64,000 bases of DNA from the NCBI GenBank assembly GCA_902806575.1, contig CADCXD010000018.1:1860001-1924000 (forward strand). Direction: 5' to 3'. This stretch comes from Jackrogersella multiformis (lineage: Eukaryota > Ascomycota > Sordariomycetes > Xylariales > Hypoxylaceae). Position 1 is the stretch's first letter. Each line of letters begins with the position of its first letter. The notes below the pieces were generated by a model. The model ran no database searches. It had not been told where the DNA came from and saw only the letters and a program-made list of their open reading frames with translations. A program made the position numbers and the translations under genes. This document shows positions 11,718 to 21,755 of this stretch, one piece after another.

Positions 11718-12423
11718 CTAAGCCAAGATTCGTTCTTCTACAATGTTAAACTCCAGGCCTGCCGAAGTTCCCACCATCCAAACCCGAGCCGACGGATCGA
11801 GAACCCCAACCCGCACCGTCCGCACGGCCCCATCCATCCCGTATATTTCACCTATCACTCCCCGGGACGAAAAGGTAAAAGAAGAGATGGAAGAAAAAAA
11901 GTCTTCCGTACCCTCCGAGGGCGTAGGTATGAGTGGCCAACAGTAAGCAGCAAGTGATACCACCCAGACTGCTCGAATTAAGCCTTTCGGAAATTATCAG
12001 GCAGAATAGAAAGGCGTACACGTACAGGGAGAGAAGATCGAAAACGGAACCCTTGTCGCCATGTGGTAGCTGAGCACCACCCGCCACCAAGATCAACGGA
12101 CGGCGCAGTCCCGTTTCTAGTTCTAGGTCAGAGACGGGAAGATCGGGTATCGGGTGCCATCCCCCGCTAAAAGTTGACCCGCCAGGGGAGCTGTTGGAGA
12201 TATACATAGTAAACCCACCCTGTTACGGTGTCTACCGCGAGCGTCTGGGTGGATGTGTAAGGGTTGGAACGATCCAAAATCGGAAGTCTGGAGCTCGATT
12301 AGTATACAGGATCACGCTCACAAGCTTATCTAGTTTGCGATCGCTACCCACAATACATATATCGCTTGTATTTGTATCATTCCCCTTAAAGATTACCTCA
12401 GACCTACCTATCCGAACATGCAT
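11718..12423 (-). pseudogene. Possible decayed protein gene (three same-strand frames)
   Basis: Three overlapping minus-strand frames look more like protein than their surroundings but do not form one clean gene: 12423-12232 (contains TNRAPDFRFWIVPT), 12207-11848 (contains SGGWHPIPDLPVSDLELETG) and 11963-11718 (contains IGEIYGMDGAVRTVRVGVLD). A stretch in yet another frame (LAVDTVTGWVYYVY, about 12241-12200) would join smoothly to the second block if one base were different, suggesting a frameshift. A GTACGT donor and a CAG acceptor exist near 12030 and 11970, so some of this could be introns. Alternating strand-like segments hint at a beta-rich protein, but the family is not recognised. It could also be chance. 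Confidence 0.25.
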
Positions 12424-13064
12424 AGGAGGTACACGACGTGCATAGTACGAGCCCTAAAATTTTCTTCCTCCCCCTTTTCTTAAAAAAAAACATCGTCACA
12501 TACGTAAGCCTTTCTTAGGCCAGACCTGGTCCACATCGGCCTGTCTACATCTTCGAGGCCACGGAGCCCGAAACTTACCTACTAAAGTAGGTAGGTGGCA
12601 CGTATAGCGCATGTACGACCACGACCCTACGAGCTGATTCAGGGGGCATCCGCCTCTAGAATAATGAGCCTTCCAATATACTGAGCGTAGATGGTATTCA
12701 GCTCGTACGATAAACATGACAAGCCCATTATTGAACTTCTAGCATACGTGTTGGCGGGGACCTGATGGAAGGATACAATTAAATACCACCACACCAGGGG
12801 TTACTCCAATATGAGAATCCAACCTTGCTAGTAACGCTTGGGTAACTAAATGCCAACTGTATAGCTATAATAATAGAGAATACAGACCCTTAAAATCGAA
12901 ATTTCGAGTAGAAACAGCGCTGGGCAGAAGCTTGTAATACAGACCAACCAAGCTGCATACTTCTCCAACATAATACCCTAGCCATCCTATTTATTAATTA
13001 GCTACCCTCGGATTTAGGGGGTGTGATATTCAGCCTCTCGCTAGAATCAACCCCGGAACGACTA
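12424..13064. other. Intergenic, nothing recognised
   Basis: About 640 bp upstream of the possible decayed gene and downstream of the GFA gene stop. AT-rich with short frames only; contains an A-run near 12481. No RNA gene or repeat array seen. Confidence 0.5.
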
Positions 13065-14276
13065 TCAAGTATCAACCCGGTTATTGTCACCCAGCCCGAA
13101 GGCATGTGTCTTTTGGACACTGGAAATTGCGGGGAGCCAATACACTCTCTCTGAGCAACACATCTCCTCTTCGGGAGCAAGGTCATCGTTATTTCCGTCC
13201 AATATAGCGATTGGTATAACGACTCCCTTCTCGTTTTCGCCCGTCATCATGAAGATCGACCCGCAGCTCTTGCACCAAAACCTTGTCATCGTGTCAAAAT
13301 TGTACCAACTCGCCCACTGTTGGCCCGACAAACCGAAATCCTGTTACGCATCAGTTGGTTTATGTCTTGATGATCATTAAATGATGGGGTTGCTAGCTAA
13401 TATGTCGATGGGTAGATATATATTCGACGTTCTGATGCTATAGGTCAATCACGTACTTTCATTTCGTACTTGGCGAGTAAGGCGAATGGGGATCCAAAAG
13501 TCTTTTTGCATCCGCTGCAATGACCTAGGCGGTTTTAGCTAGAGTGTAGAATCGGATATACGCGTAGGCATAGCGTCCTTACATAGAAATGTGTGCTCTG
13601 GCGGTCCATATGTGAATACCTGTATGACGCCGCAGCGACAAGAGCCCCTTTTCGACCAGGGTACTGTTTGAAAGAAGCCTGGTTGAAGCATTTGATCGTA
13701 TTCATCGCGAGGCAATTGGATATCCGCACTTGGCTCAGGGGTAAGCAATGACTCCGGCTGAGGCTGCGATTGTGAGTTGCTTAATCCAGAGCGAGTCCAC
13801 GGATCCGAAGGAAAATAAGGAGGTGGATACGCGCCGCTGTTCAGCGACTGTGGAGTGTCTGGTTGAGTCCACAGTCCAGGCTGAGGATTTCGAGGAGTCC
13901 GAGAAAAGCTTTCGGTCTGTATCGGATGCCTATGCCTAGGCCTAGGACGATGTAAGTTAGGGTTAGGCGCGCGTCTTAGGCGAGGATCGAATGCCATAAT
14001 ATCCGACAGATAGCTCCTACTGATATGACTTTCACGGGTATTGCTGGGAGTTGGTGACCACCATAAAGGACTTGGAATGGGCGAAAAAGATCCGATGGGT
14101 TGCGGACCCGTCCAATTTGACCCGTGAGCGATTGCCGGTGGAATACGTTTGGAATAGTAATCGAGATATTCCGTGCTACTCCTAGTTGGTAGAGACGAAG
14201 GGTTCTCGTAGCCTGGCGGATGTTCATATTCTTGCCTGGATGGTGTCGAGCGAAAAGGATCTGGTTCAGGATGCAT
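13065..14276 (-). CDS. GFA/CENP-V-type zinc-binding protein with long disordered N-terminus
   Basis: Predicted 345-aa protein from three exons: 14276-13583, 13524-13457 and 13340-13065. Introns are 13525-13582 (GTAAGG, CTAAAA branch, TAG) and 13341-13456 (GTACGT, CAG). Splicing restores a continuous GFA domain: GSCRCG, then FLCHCSGCKKTFGSPF across intron 1, then WCKSCGSIF in exon 3. These are the CxC, CxC/C and CxxC zinc ligands of the glutathione-dependent formaldehyde-activating/CENP-V fold. The first about 205 residues are Pro/Ser/Arg-rich, low-complexity and have no known domain; the usual family member is only 120-150 aa. Many fungal GFA proteins have no proven substrate, so a reaction is not assigned. 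The start is the first ATG of the open frame; translation from a later ATG is possible. Confidence 0.85.
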
Positions 14277-15569
14277 GGTGATGGATATATTGTTCTTGAC
14301 GCTACTTGACGAGGGCTAGTAAATCTGTTAATGGAGAAAGAATGTAGGAATAACTTGTTCAGGTAGTTCTTACTCGAGAAGAATATATTGCTGATATTAG
14401 GTATCTATTTGGCACAGAACCCCCAAGAATATGAGAACGAAAGTGATGGATACCATAGTGCTTACAATCAATAATTTACCTTCCTACCTATGGTAAATGT
14501 GTAAGTTTGTAATCAGCCCTGGTACTAAATTCAAGCAGGGAGGGGCCTTGCGATTACTTCTGGTTTTCAATCCGTATTTCACCTCACCTTCCTATCAATG
14601 AAAAATGTTTAAATCTCCGGTAGAAGTGGTGGCTGAGGTTTAATATTTTTAGACCACACAAATCTCGTAGCAGCGACCGTCTCACATCTTATTTCGAAAG
14701 ACGATTTAGGGAAAACTGAGGGAAGGATAGGGGTAAAAGGGTATCACTAACAAGAACAGACGCCACTCAGTCAAGCTGTGGAAGAGCCGGCTTCAATGGA
14801 TAATCGTATCCCATGTTTCTAAGATGGTAATACTACCAAAACCAATAAGCATTATGGCTTCGAACGACCAAAACGAGGATCACATAATGAACTTAACCTA
14901 CAACATACGACGGTATTGTTTGCTTTTCATTTATCACTTGAATATCGAGAATACCGGGTCAAACAGATTACAAATTGCTAGAAAAAAGCCATGTATCTCT
15001 CTATCTCTGAGTATCCTCGTGGATTTCGTTTCCGTGGAGAGCTCCTCAGATAGCTATAGGACTAGGGCATCTTGCTAATGGGTCCGGTGTACATAAAAAA
15101 AAGCCAACCGCTGTTCATCCATATCCATAAGCTTCGAACCATATTCCAGGTGTGACACTGCATACCTTTGTTCTTAATGTCTATTTCGAGGCATAATCTC
15201 CTGGCTATTAATAACCTGAGGTGAACTGAATGTGCTCCAGTCAGTTCCTATGATGGACAATGTATATCTTTCTCTGTGTCGTTTTACCTAAAGTAATAAC
15301 TTGCCTATTCGCACAACTCGTGGAACTATATTGTTAAATAGCGTCTTATGATTGAGGGTTTCTTTACGCTAAAGACAGATTACCTATGTCTGAGATTAAA
15401 AGGCGCGTATGCTATGCTTATCAAAGTATCTTGGAAATGAAGATAAAGTGATAGGTAGAAAACCAATATGCTCACTACTTGGGCAGGTAGTCTTAAATAC
15501 AATGATATTGGCCTAGGCCTCACTAATATTTTGACGTAGATGAAATCCTTCAAGATCGATGATCTAGAT
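14277..15569. other. Intergenic, nothing recognised
   Basis: About 1.3 kb, AT-rich, between the GFA gene start and the stop of the small orphan gene, so it holds the GFA promoter and the orphan's 3' UTR. Short frames on both strands lack domain or codon character. No repeats of note. Confidence 0.5.
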
Positions 15570-16007
15570 TTAACTTGAAGAACCTTTGACCTTGGCAATG
15601 AGCTTGAGCAAACGGGCCTCTGTCTCCGCCGTAATACCCTTAGGGTAGTAGTGAGCTGGCGGATATTGACGTGGTAGAAGAGGGTCATCGTAGTCTCCTG
15701 AGATAGATTTCATTCCCGTCATCAGTACACGAGTCTTGGGTCAAGAGCCATTCATCACTACTATATAAGAAGGGTGCGTTTGACATAAAAGAAACTCACT
15801 CATGTTAAATTTCTGGTCAGCAAGTCTAGCTCGTGCCATGTCGAACTCTTCTCTGGACCTCTTGTCGTTCCAAGTAACGGGCTTGCCGTCAATGGATTCG
15901 GGTGTGAGGGCAGCCTCACTGAAGGAGTGAGTGGGCGTGTGAAGTTGGCCTGGTACCCGTGCGGCGAGTGGCCGAGATGAACTAGCAATGTTGTTCTGCA
16001 TGGCCAC
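15570..16007 (-). CDS. Small conserved-looking protein of unknown function
   Basis: Predicted 111-aa protein in two exons: 16007-15800 and 15697-15570, with a 102-nt intron (15698-15799; GTGAGT donor, TCTCAG acceptor). Splicing gives QKFNMRDYDDPLLPRQYPPA, a smooth continuation. The N-terminus is Ser/Thr/Pro-rich; the middle has a charged helix-like segment (SREEFDMARARLADQ); the end has YPKGITAETEARLLKLIAKV. There is no signal peptide, membrane segment or cysteine pattern. Nothing identifies a family. Intact splicing with a consistent frame is the main support. It is divergent from the SUZ-domain gene across a 747-bp shared upstream region. Confidence 0.65.
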
Positions 16008-16754
16008 TAGATTTCCTCTGATTTTATGTTTTTGTATTGAGTGAAATATTTATTCTTGGAATAGCTTTAGTTAACTGAGTTATTCCTTTTAAGCTGTGGT
16101 TTAATATTCAACTTACAAGTTACAACGAGGGGAGTTTAAGGCTGTGGCAAATTGACGAACACGAAACACGTTAAGACAATTTCTATGTAAAATTGATTCA
16201 AAAACGACAAAGTAATAACAGTTTAATCCAAGAATCTGGAACAAGATTTATTTCTGTATCATGTATACTCAGGAATACGATCCTAAGTTACGATGTGTGA
16301 GTGTATGAGAATAGGATACAAGAATAGGATATAAGAATAGGAGTGTATAAGAGTAAGTCACAACCTATATTAACTGGTGGTTTGGTAAGGTACAAACGAC
16401 GTTAAGAGTTGGAGCTGAAGACGGAAATCAGCGGCCCCACTACAAACATGCGCTTACGTGCAGGTGATTGGCTAGCAATATACTGAAGCCCCATAGGTCA
16501 GCTACATAGGTAATAGACCACCGCCCCAAATTAGGTAAGCTCGAACCTTACGACGTCCTAAGCAAGATCCGCGTCGCACGTAAAGGTCCGTGAGTAAAAC
16601 TCGCACTCTCCATTCATAAAATAAACATCCCCTCTCTAAACTATCGCACTCTTTTTCAGTAGTCGGTACTTAACATGCATGTGATATTCTTTTTCTTGGA
16701 TTAGTGCATATCTCTTCATCTAGTGGACTCTAGAACCATATATCTAAAACCACC
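16008..16754. promoter_or_regulatory. Divergent upstream region of two genes
   Basis: 747 bp separate the start codons of the small orphan gene (-) and the SUZ-domain gene (+), so both promoters must lie here. It is AT-rich, with a TATAAGAATAGGA-type direct repeat at about 16310-16345. No specific operator was recognised. Confidence 0.5.
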
Positions 16755-17718
16755 ATGGCAAAGAGAACTAACACCAAAGTCCCGGACGCTTGGGAAGATG
16801 ATGACTGGGAAGTACAAGCGGACAAGGCTGTTGCAGCAGAAGACGAAGAACCAGGGCTACAACAACAACAACAACAACAACAACTGCCATTGAGTAAAGC
16901 AGAGCGTCTGGCACAGCATGCAGAATCAAATCGAAAGCTCTGGGAATCAGCGTATTCACCCCTACCTTTCCCCCTCTCCCCTCCGTCTCCCCCACATCTT
17001 CGTATGTTCCTAACTAACACTTCCCCTCCCTTATTACAGCGAAGCGCCCCTGGATGCTTTCCACTACCTGGCCGCGGGCTCCAACCCACCGCTTGCCACA
17101 GGTTTTAAGCCGGCCATGAAAGTGCTAAGCCGAAAGCCCTTGCTCGACAACTCGACTGCTGACGACGACGACGACGACAAGAAGACCCCGCAATTGACAC
17201 CCGAGGAGATCCAAGCCAAGCAGCAGCGCGAGCGCGAGGAGAAGCAGCGACGATACGACGAGGCGCGCGCCAAGATCTTCGGCACTACGGGTACGAACGC
17301 GGGGATTGGCAACTCGAATCCTTCGTCCGGCACCTCGACGCCCGGGGCTGTGACGCCTCCGCGATCGGCTGATGGACGAGGCCCTCGAGGTAGAGGCAGG
17401 GGAGGAAGAGGCGGCGGCGTTGGTGGAGGACATCGACGTAACGAGAGCCGCGGGGACAGGGATAAAGAGAGGGACAGCAACCAGCGACCCGTCAGCCAGT
17501 CCGGCGGCGGACGAGAACTTTACGACCCGAATTACTCGTCTAAACCCGGCCCCCCCATCGAAAGACGAGGAAATAACTACAATAGTGAGGGCGGCGTACC
17601 ATTACCGCGACGATCCACACCACGAGAGGAAGATCAGGTCATCCGCTCACCGCGTGGTCCAGACGGGAGTGGAAGAGGGGGTTTCGGGTTCGTCAAGCGT
17701 GGCGCCAGTGGCAGTTGA
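16755..17718 (+). CDS. SUZ-domain RNA-binding protein
   Basis: Predicted 291-aa protein in two exons, 16755-16951 and 17040-17718, with an 88-nt intron (GTATTC donor, TTACAG acceptor). It opens with the acidic PDAWEDDDWE block common to fungal SUZ proteins, has a polyglutamine run from a CAA repeat (16859-16884), then a SUZ motif at about residues 122-149 (AKQQREREEKQRRYDEARAK then IFG), a GRGPRGRGRGGRGGG RGG box, and ends with the SUZ-C-like GRGGFGFVKRG. SUZ motifs bind RNA and are found in translation- and mRNA-decay-linked proteins; the specific role here is inference. A poly-Asp run (GAC repeat near 17161) adds a second length-variable tract. The stop lies 47 bp from the stop of the convergent NAR1 gene. 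Confidence 0.85.
16859..16884 (+). repeat. CAA microsatellite encoding polyglutamine
   Basis: Eight to nine CAA triplets inside exon 1 of the SUZ-domain gene encode a Q tract. Only CAA is used, so slippage-driven length change is likely among strains. Confidence 0.85.
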
Positions 17719-17765
17719 TGATCATGATTTTACTATTTGGTTCTTCTACACGCCGAACTACCATA

Positions 17766-19568
17766 CTACCAGCCGCCGCCGATCTTGCCAGCTAATTGGA
17801 CGACCCTTTCCGTGTCGCTCGCCGTCTTGTCCTTGCCCACGTCGCTCACCACCTCGCGATAACTCGTGTAAACCAGTCTATCGACCTCTATGCCAGTTAT
17901 GCTCGCCCAATGCGCCAGGGTATCTCGAATGTATGATGGAGAAATGCTGTCAACCACGTCGCTACCATTTCCCGCCGTATCGCCTCCGTTTTCTATTGTA
18001 GAGTTCTCAGCCTCCGAGTCGAAGTCTGAGTCCTCAGCCGAGAAGTACGCCTCGTCGACTTGCGCCAGCCATTGCTTCTGCTCTTGCGGTCCAGGCTTCG
18101 ACTCTAAACCCCTTCGCTCCATTACTACCGGGTCGTCGACTTTGATCTGCCCGCCGCCATTGGTGCAACCCCCTGGGCAGGCCATGACCTCGACGTAGGC
18201 GTATTCCAATCCAGCCTGCTTGCCCGCCGGTTTCCGAGCAGCCCCCGCCGCTCTGGCGCCCGGCATCCGTGACGGCCTTGCCGGTTTCAACCTTCGAACC
18301 AGATTCTGGATGTTCCGGAAGCCGTAGTACCTCGCGGCCTTGAAGATAGGTTCGCCGGCCGCCGAGTTCACTATGTACTCCACGACATCGGCGTTTCGAC
18401 CGCGTATGGTCTTGATCTTTGACCCTGGGTGCTGCGCGGAGACGTACTTTAATGTGTAATATAGATTGCCCCCCGAGGTCCCCGCTAGCGGGTCTAACTG
18501 ACCCGTTCGGGGGCGGGGAGGAGGGAAGAGGAAGCGTCGTAGCGTAGGATCAGGAAAGGGGGTCTGGAACGGCGCGGGGATTGGGGCTTTGGATAGTCCG
18601 AAGAAATCTATGTTCCTCGACTCCGTCAACATTAAGATCTCCTTGCTTGTGATGACACAATCCACATCCCGTACGCCCCTACCACCGAGGTGCCCATCCC
18701 CGCCCCACGCGGCGTCCGTAAGCTCCTCGCGGCTCGCCTCCAGCTTCTTGTCGAAGCACGGCATCACGGCCAGGTGCCATATGCGGCCCGGCGGGATCCC
18801 CAGCGCTCGGCCCAGCGCGGTCTTGAGCAGCGTGCCCGTCAGCGCCTGCGGGGACTTGACCCGCGATATGTGCGGCAGCACGTGCGGGTGCGTCTTCTCC
18901 GCGTAGCACACCCAGCCCGGGCAGCTCGACGTCAGGATCGGCTTCGTTGCTTTGCCTTTGCTGCCGCTAGAGCCAAGCACCTCCTCGGCTCCTAGCACCA
19001 AACACGCCTCCCGCGCCGCGTTCGTGTCGACGACCCACGTAAACCCGTTTTTCCACCGCCCACCCGCGCGCAAGCCCTCCGGCCCCGCTAGCAGCTGCTC
19101 GATCATGCGCCCCGCTCCCCGCTCGCTGACACCGCGCCCGGCGGCCGCCGCGAGGCTCGCGCGTGTCTGCGGCGACACGCTGGCTACGAAGAGCTTGCTG
19201 TCGGGGTTCTCGAGGCCGTGGACCTCGAAGCCGCCACCGCCCTCCCCATCGTGTTGCTGCTGCCGCGGCGTCACGCGCAGGGCCGGGGCGCCGTCCAGGA
19301 CATGCAGGAGCTCGGCGTGGCTCTGCAGGCTGACCAGCACGGCCTCGGCCGACGTCACGCACCCGGAGCAGGCCAGGCAGTCCGTCAGCGAGATCTGCGC
19401 GGGCCCCGCGTCGGCGCCGGGGCCCGGCTGCTGGCCGTCGAGGATGACTTCGTGCTCGAGGTCGCTCGGAGGCGGCTGCGAGGCGGGCAGCGTCTCGACG
19501 GGCTTGATGCAGGCTACGCCTGGCGAGATGAAGTCGTTTAGGTCGTCGACGGAGAGGATCGCGGACAT
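17766..19568 (-). CDS. NAR1: Cytosolic Fe-S cluster assembly factor NAR1
   Basis: Predicted 600-aa, intronless iron-only hydrogenase-like protein of the cytosolic iron-sulphur assembly (CIA) pathway, where it passes clusters from the scaffold to the targeting complex. The N-terminal cluster ligands are C20 plus C64, C67 and C70 (in DCLACSGC). The H-cluster-like ligands are C216 (TSSCPGWVC), C271 (VMPCFDKK), C464 and C468 (ACPGGC). The hydrogenase-type second iron site is not expected in this family. The start is set at the ATG of MSAILSVDDLNDFISPG, a conserved fungal NAR1 beginning; the frame stays open 69 codons upstream but that part is Ser/Leu-rich and atypical. Third codon positions are strongly G/C-biased. 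Confidence 0.95.
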   Translation of the reverse strand: MSAILSVDDLNDFISPGVACIKPVETLPASQPPPSDLEHEVILDGQQPGPGADAGPAQISLTDCLACSGCVTSAEAVLVSLQSHAELLHVLDGAPALRVTPRQQQHDGEGGGGFEVHGLENPDSKLFVASVSPQTRASLAAAAGRGVSERGAGRMIEQLLAGPEGLRAGGRWKNGFTWVVDTNAAREACLVLGAEEVLGSSGSKGKATKPILTSSCPGWVCYAEKTHPHVLPHISRVKSPQALTGTLLKTALGRALGIPPGRIWHLAVMPCFDKKLEASREELTDAAWGGDGHLGGRGVRDVDCVITSKEILMLTESRNIDFFGLSKAPIPAPFQTPFPDPTLRRFLFPPPRPRTGQLDPLAGTSGGNLYYTLKYVSAQHPGSKIKTIRGRNADVVEYIVNSAAGEPIFKAARYYGFRNIQNLVRRLKPARPSRMPGARAAGAARKPAGKQAGLEYAYVEVMACPGGCTNGGGQIKVDDPVVMERRGLESKPGPQEQKQWLAQVDEAYFSAEDSDFDSEAENSTIENGGDTAGNGSDVVDSISPSYIRDTLAHWASITGIEVDRLVYTSYREVVSDVGKDKTASDTERVVQLAGKIGGGW

Positions 19569-21162
19569 CGCGGCTAGGTTTCGGAGAGGAGAGGAAGTCG
19601 AGGAGAGAAGGAGAGGAGAAGGAGGGGAGGGAGAGCCGAGGCGTGGGCGACTCGTCCCCGGACCGTATTGTATAAGTCGTTTGTTGTTTGTTGCTTGGGT
19701 TGAGGGCGTTAGATATAGGTCGATTCGTGATAGAAGTAGGAGACTGAGTCGGGTCGGATCGTAGGGAGAGTACACGTGGGAACGTTCGGTACTAAGTACT
19801 AGGTATTAGGTAATAAATGTCGTCTGTCTGTTTTCTGATTAAGAATTGATTGCTCCGAACAAATTAAGAGCACGGCGTAATTTGTTGGTTATCGAACTAT
19901 GTACGCAGACCTGTGTGAAGTTATGTGAAGTTTGGGGGTTATGCTTTTTACTAGACGGCGCATTAGAAAGTTGCTTTGAAATGGCACCCGGTCGAATTTT
20001 CGTCATGCGAAATCGGCTCTCTAGCATTGGACTGCGGCGGGTGGCGGCACCCCACTACTAATCACGCTAACGTATATCTGCGGGGCTGCAAACGCGGTGG
20101 AAAATCGGCAAGCACTGTCAGCATAGGTTACTCTTACGCACTGTACCTATTTAGGTATCCTCAAAGATCAACCAATTAATAGTTGGAAGTGACGTTGGCC
20201 GAGCCTTTATTAACATTCGCTATAAACTTTAGCTTTGGCTTGGTCGAATCTGTGATTTGCCTGTTATCTTCGATGAGGCTCTTAGGTGACACCAGCTGCC
20301 CAGGTTGCTAGGTAGATGCTGGACAGGTGGAAGATCATGCTTCAGTCCTCGTACTATGTATCTCCCGATTATCAAGTATTAAGACTCCACTGTTACCGAG
20401 AGATATTGGCAGAGCCTCGACTACCTACCTGTCTGAATCATGCTTTCGAGACCATACACAAAAGAAAACATCAAGGCCATCCATTGGTATCTCCACGTGT
20501 ATGACTTGAAATGTAAAGGCCTCCACTTCTTGCTTAAAGGGTTATCTTAAATTTAGTGGTTAGAGTGGCCGAACAATTTCGATATGCTATACCTACTCAC
20601 ACACCAACCTCCTAGGGTATCTAGGTGGTTGGAAATCATGGAATCTACTGCGGCATTGAGCTAGTCTTTAGTTTGTAGTCTGTATTGAGACCAATATAGG
20701 AGATATCGAAGGCTACGAAATACTACTAGGCTGACGAGTATACCAGTGAGCACATAAACAGAGCATTGATGACAGAAGAAAATTGTGTATTGGCGAAGAC
20801 GAGTGAGCAACCTATGCTCTGTCCCTACGTCGTAAACCCAACAAGTTCGTACGGTATCATCATATGAACTAATCTCGAAAGCCCGTTATACCCCTGAACT
20901 GAAAAACCAACCTCTCGGCAGTAGAGGTGCCGCAGTGGCAAGTCACAATGCTAATAGCAAAAGCCTAGTCATCCTATCGAGTTCTCCTTGATCCTCGTGA
21001 ATGTCGAAGTGTACCGTCGAGGTACCAGTCTCCATAAGGAGGCAGTATTATTCGACTCCCTTCCGAAACCGACACCATCAAAAAAGCCGCCGACTTGTCA
21101 TCCCGTTTCATCCCGTTACCTCCACAGGACATCATTATCGTATCGGATGGGACGGAAATATC
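19569..21162. other. Intergenic between NAR1 and the CYSTM gene
   Basis: About 1.6 kb. The NAR1 promoter/5' UTR is at the left (purine-rich 19590-19640) and the 3' UTR of the CYSTM gene at the right. Short frames only; no repeat array or RNA gene recognised. Confidence 0.5.
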
Positions 21163-21755
21163 TTAACAGATTTCGAAGCAGCATTCGCAGCAGTCGGCAC
21201 AGCACTCGCATCCCTCTTCGCAGACGAAGCAGCAGCACAACGCCGCCAGACAGCCCTTGAGACAGCCACCACCACCGCCCTGCTTGCTTTGCTGTGGCGG
21301 GGGTTGCTGCTGGTACTGCATCTGCGGCTGACCCTGGGGAGGACCGTAGTACTGGCCTTGAGGGGGTCCGTACGCCTGTTATTTCTTCGTGTTAGTCTTG
21401 TTGCTTATCAGAAAATTATTTGCTACGTAACCCAGGAGCGACGATGTGTGCATGTGTGTGTGCGCGCGTGTGCGTGTGTATCGTTAATGATACATTAAAG
21501 GTGACATCCAATCTAGGATTGCGTGCTGGCCCATCGGCTTGGAACTCGCGGGGTGCAGCACGGGTATCTTTGGTAGATGGTGTCTTGGCAGATGGGTTTT
21601 AATGTTTTGATGTAATTGCGACATTTCTGTTCTAGGGATGCTGGGATGTTCAAGCAATTCATTGAATTGTTACGTACCGCCTGAGGCTGTTGTGGATAGC
21701 CGCCACCGTAGCCTTGGGGAGGGCCCTGCTGATTGTAGTAGTCGTGGCTAGCCAT
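21163..21755 (-). CDS. CYSTM-domain protein (Gln/Pro/Gly-rich, Cys-rich tail)
   Basis: Predicted 96-aa protein in two exons, 21755-21678 and 21375-21163, with a 302-nt intron (GTACGT donor, GACTAAC branch, AACAG acceptor). The N-terminal two-thirds is a YGPPQGQ/QYQQQPPPQQ-type low-complexity segment; the C-terminus is GGGGGCLKGCLAALCC followed by a dense cysteine stretch ending in CCFEIC. This is the architecture of CYSTM proteins, small tail-anchored, palmitoylation-prone proteins of the plasma membrane linked in other eukaryotes to stress and metal tolerance. The long first intron contains a (GT)n/(GC)n alternating tract. Both exons keep frame and the stop is well placed. Confidence 0.88.
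21444..21482. repeat. Alternating GT/GC dinucleotide tract within an intron
   Basis: A nearly perfect purine-pyrimidine alternation (TGTGCATGTGTGTGTGCGCG and onward) lies in the intron of the CYSTM gene. Such tracts can adopt Z-DNA; a functional role is not shown. Confidence 0.7.

Noticed and set aside
18679..19764. Long GC-rich open frames opposite NAR1
   Set aside because: They are mirror frames of a GC3-biased coding sequence; NAR1 cysteine motifs establish the real strand.
19569..19775. 69-codon N-terminal extension of NAR1
   Set aside because: It is Ser/Leu/Pro-rich and not like NAR1; the downstream ATG starts the conserved MSAILSVDDLNDFISPG and gives normal length.
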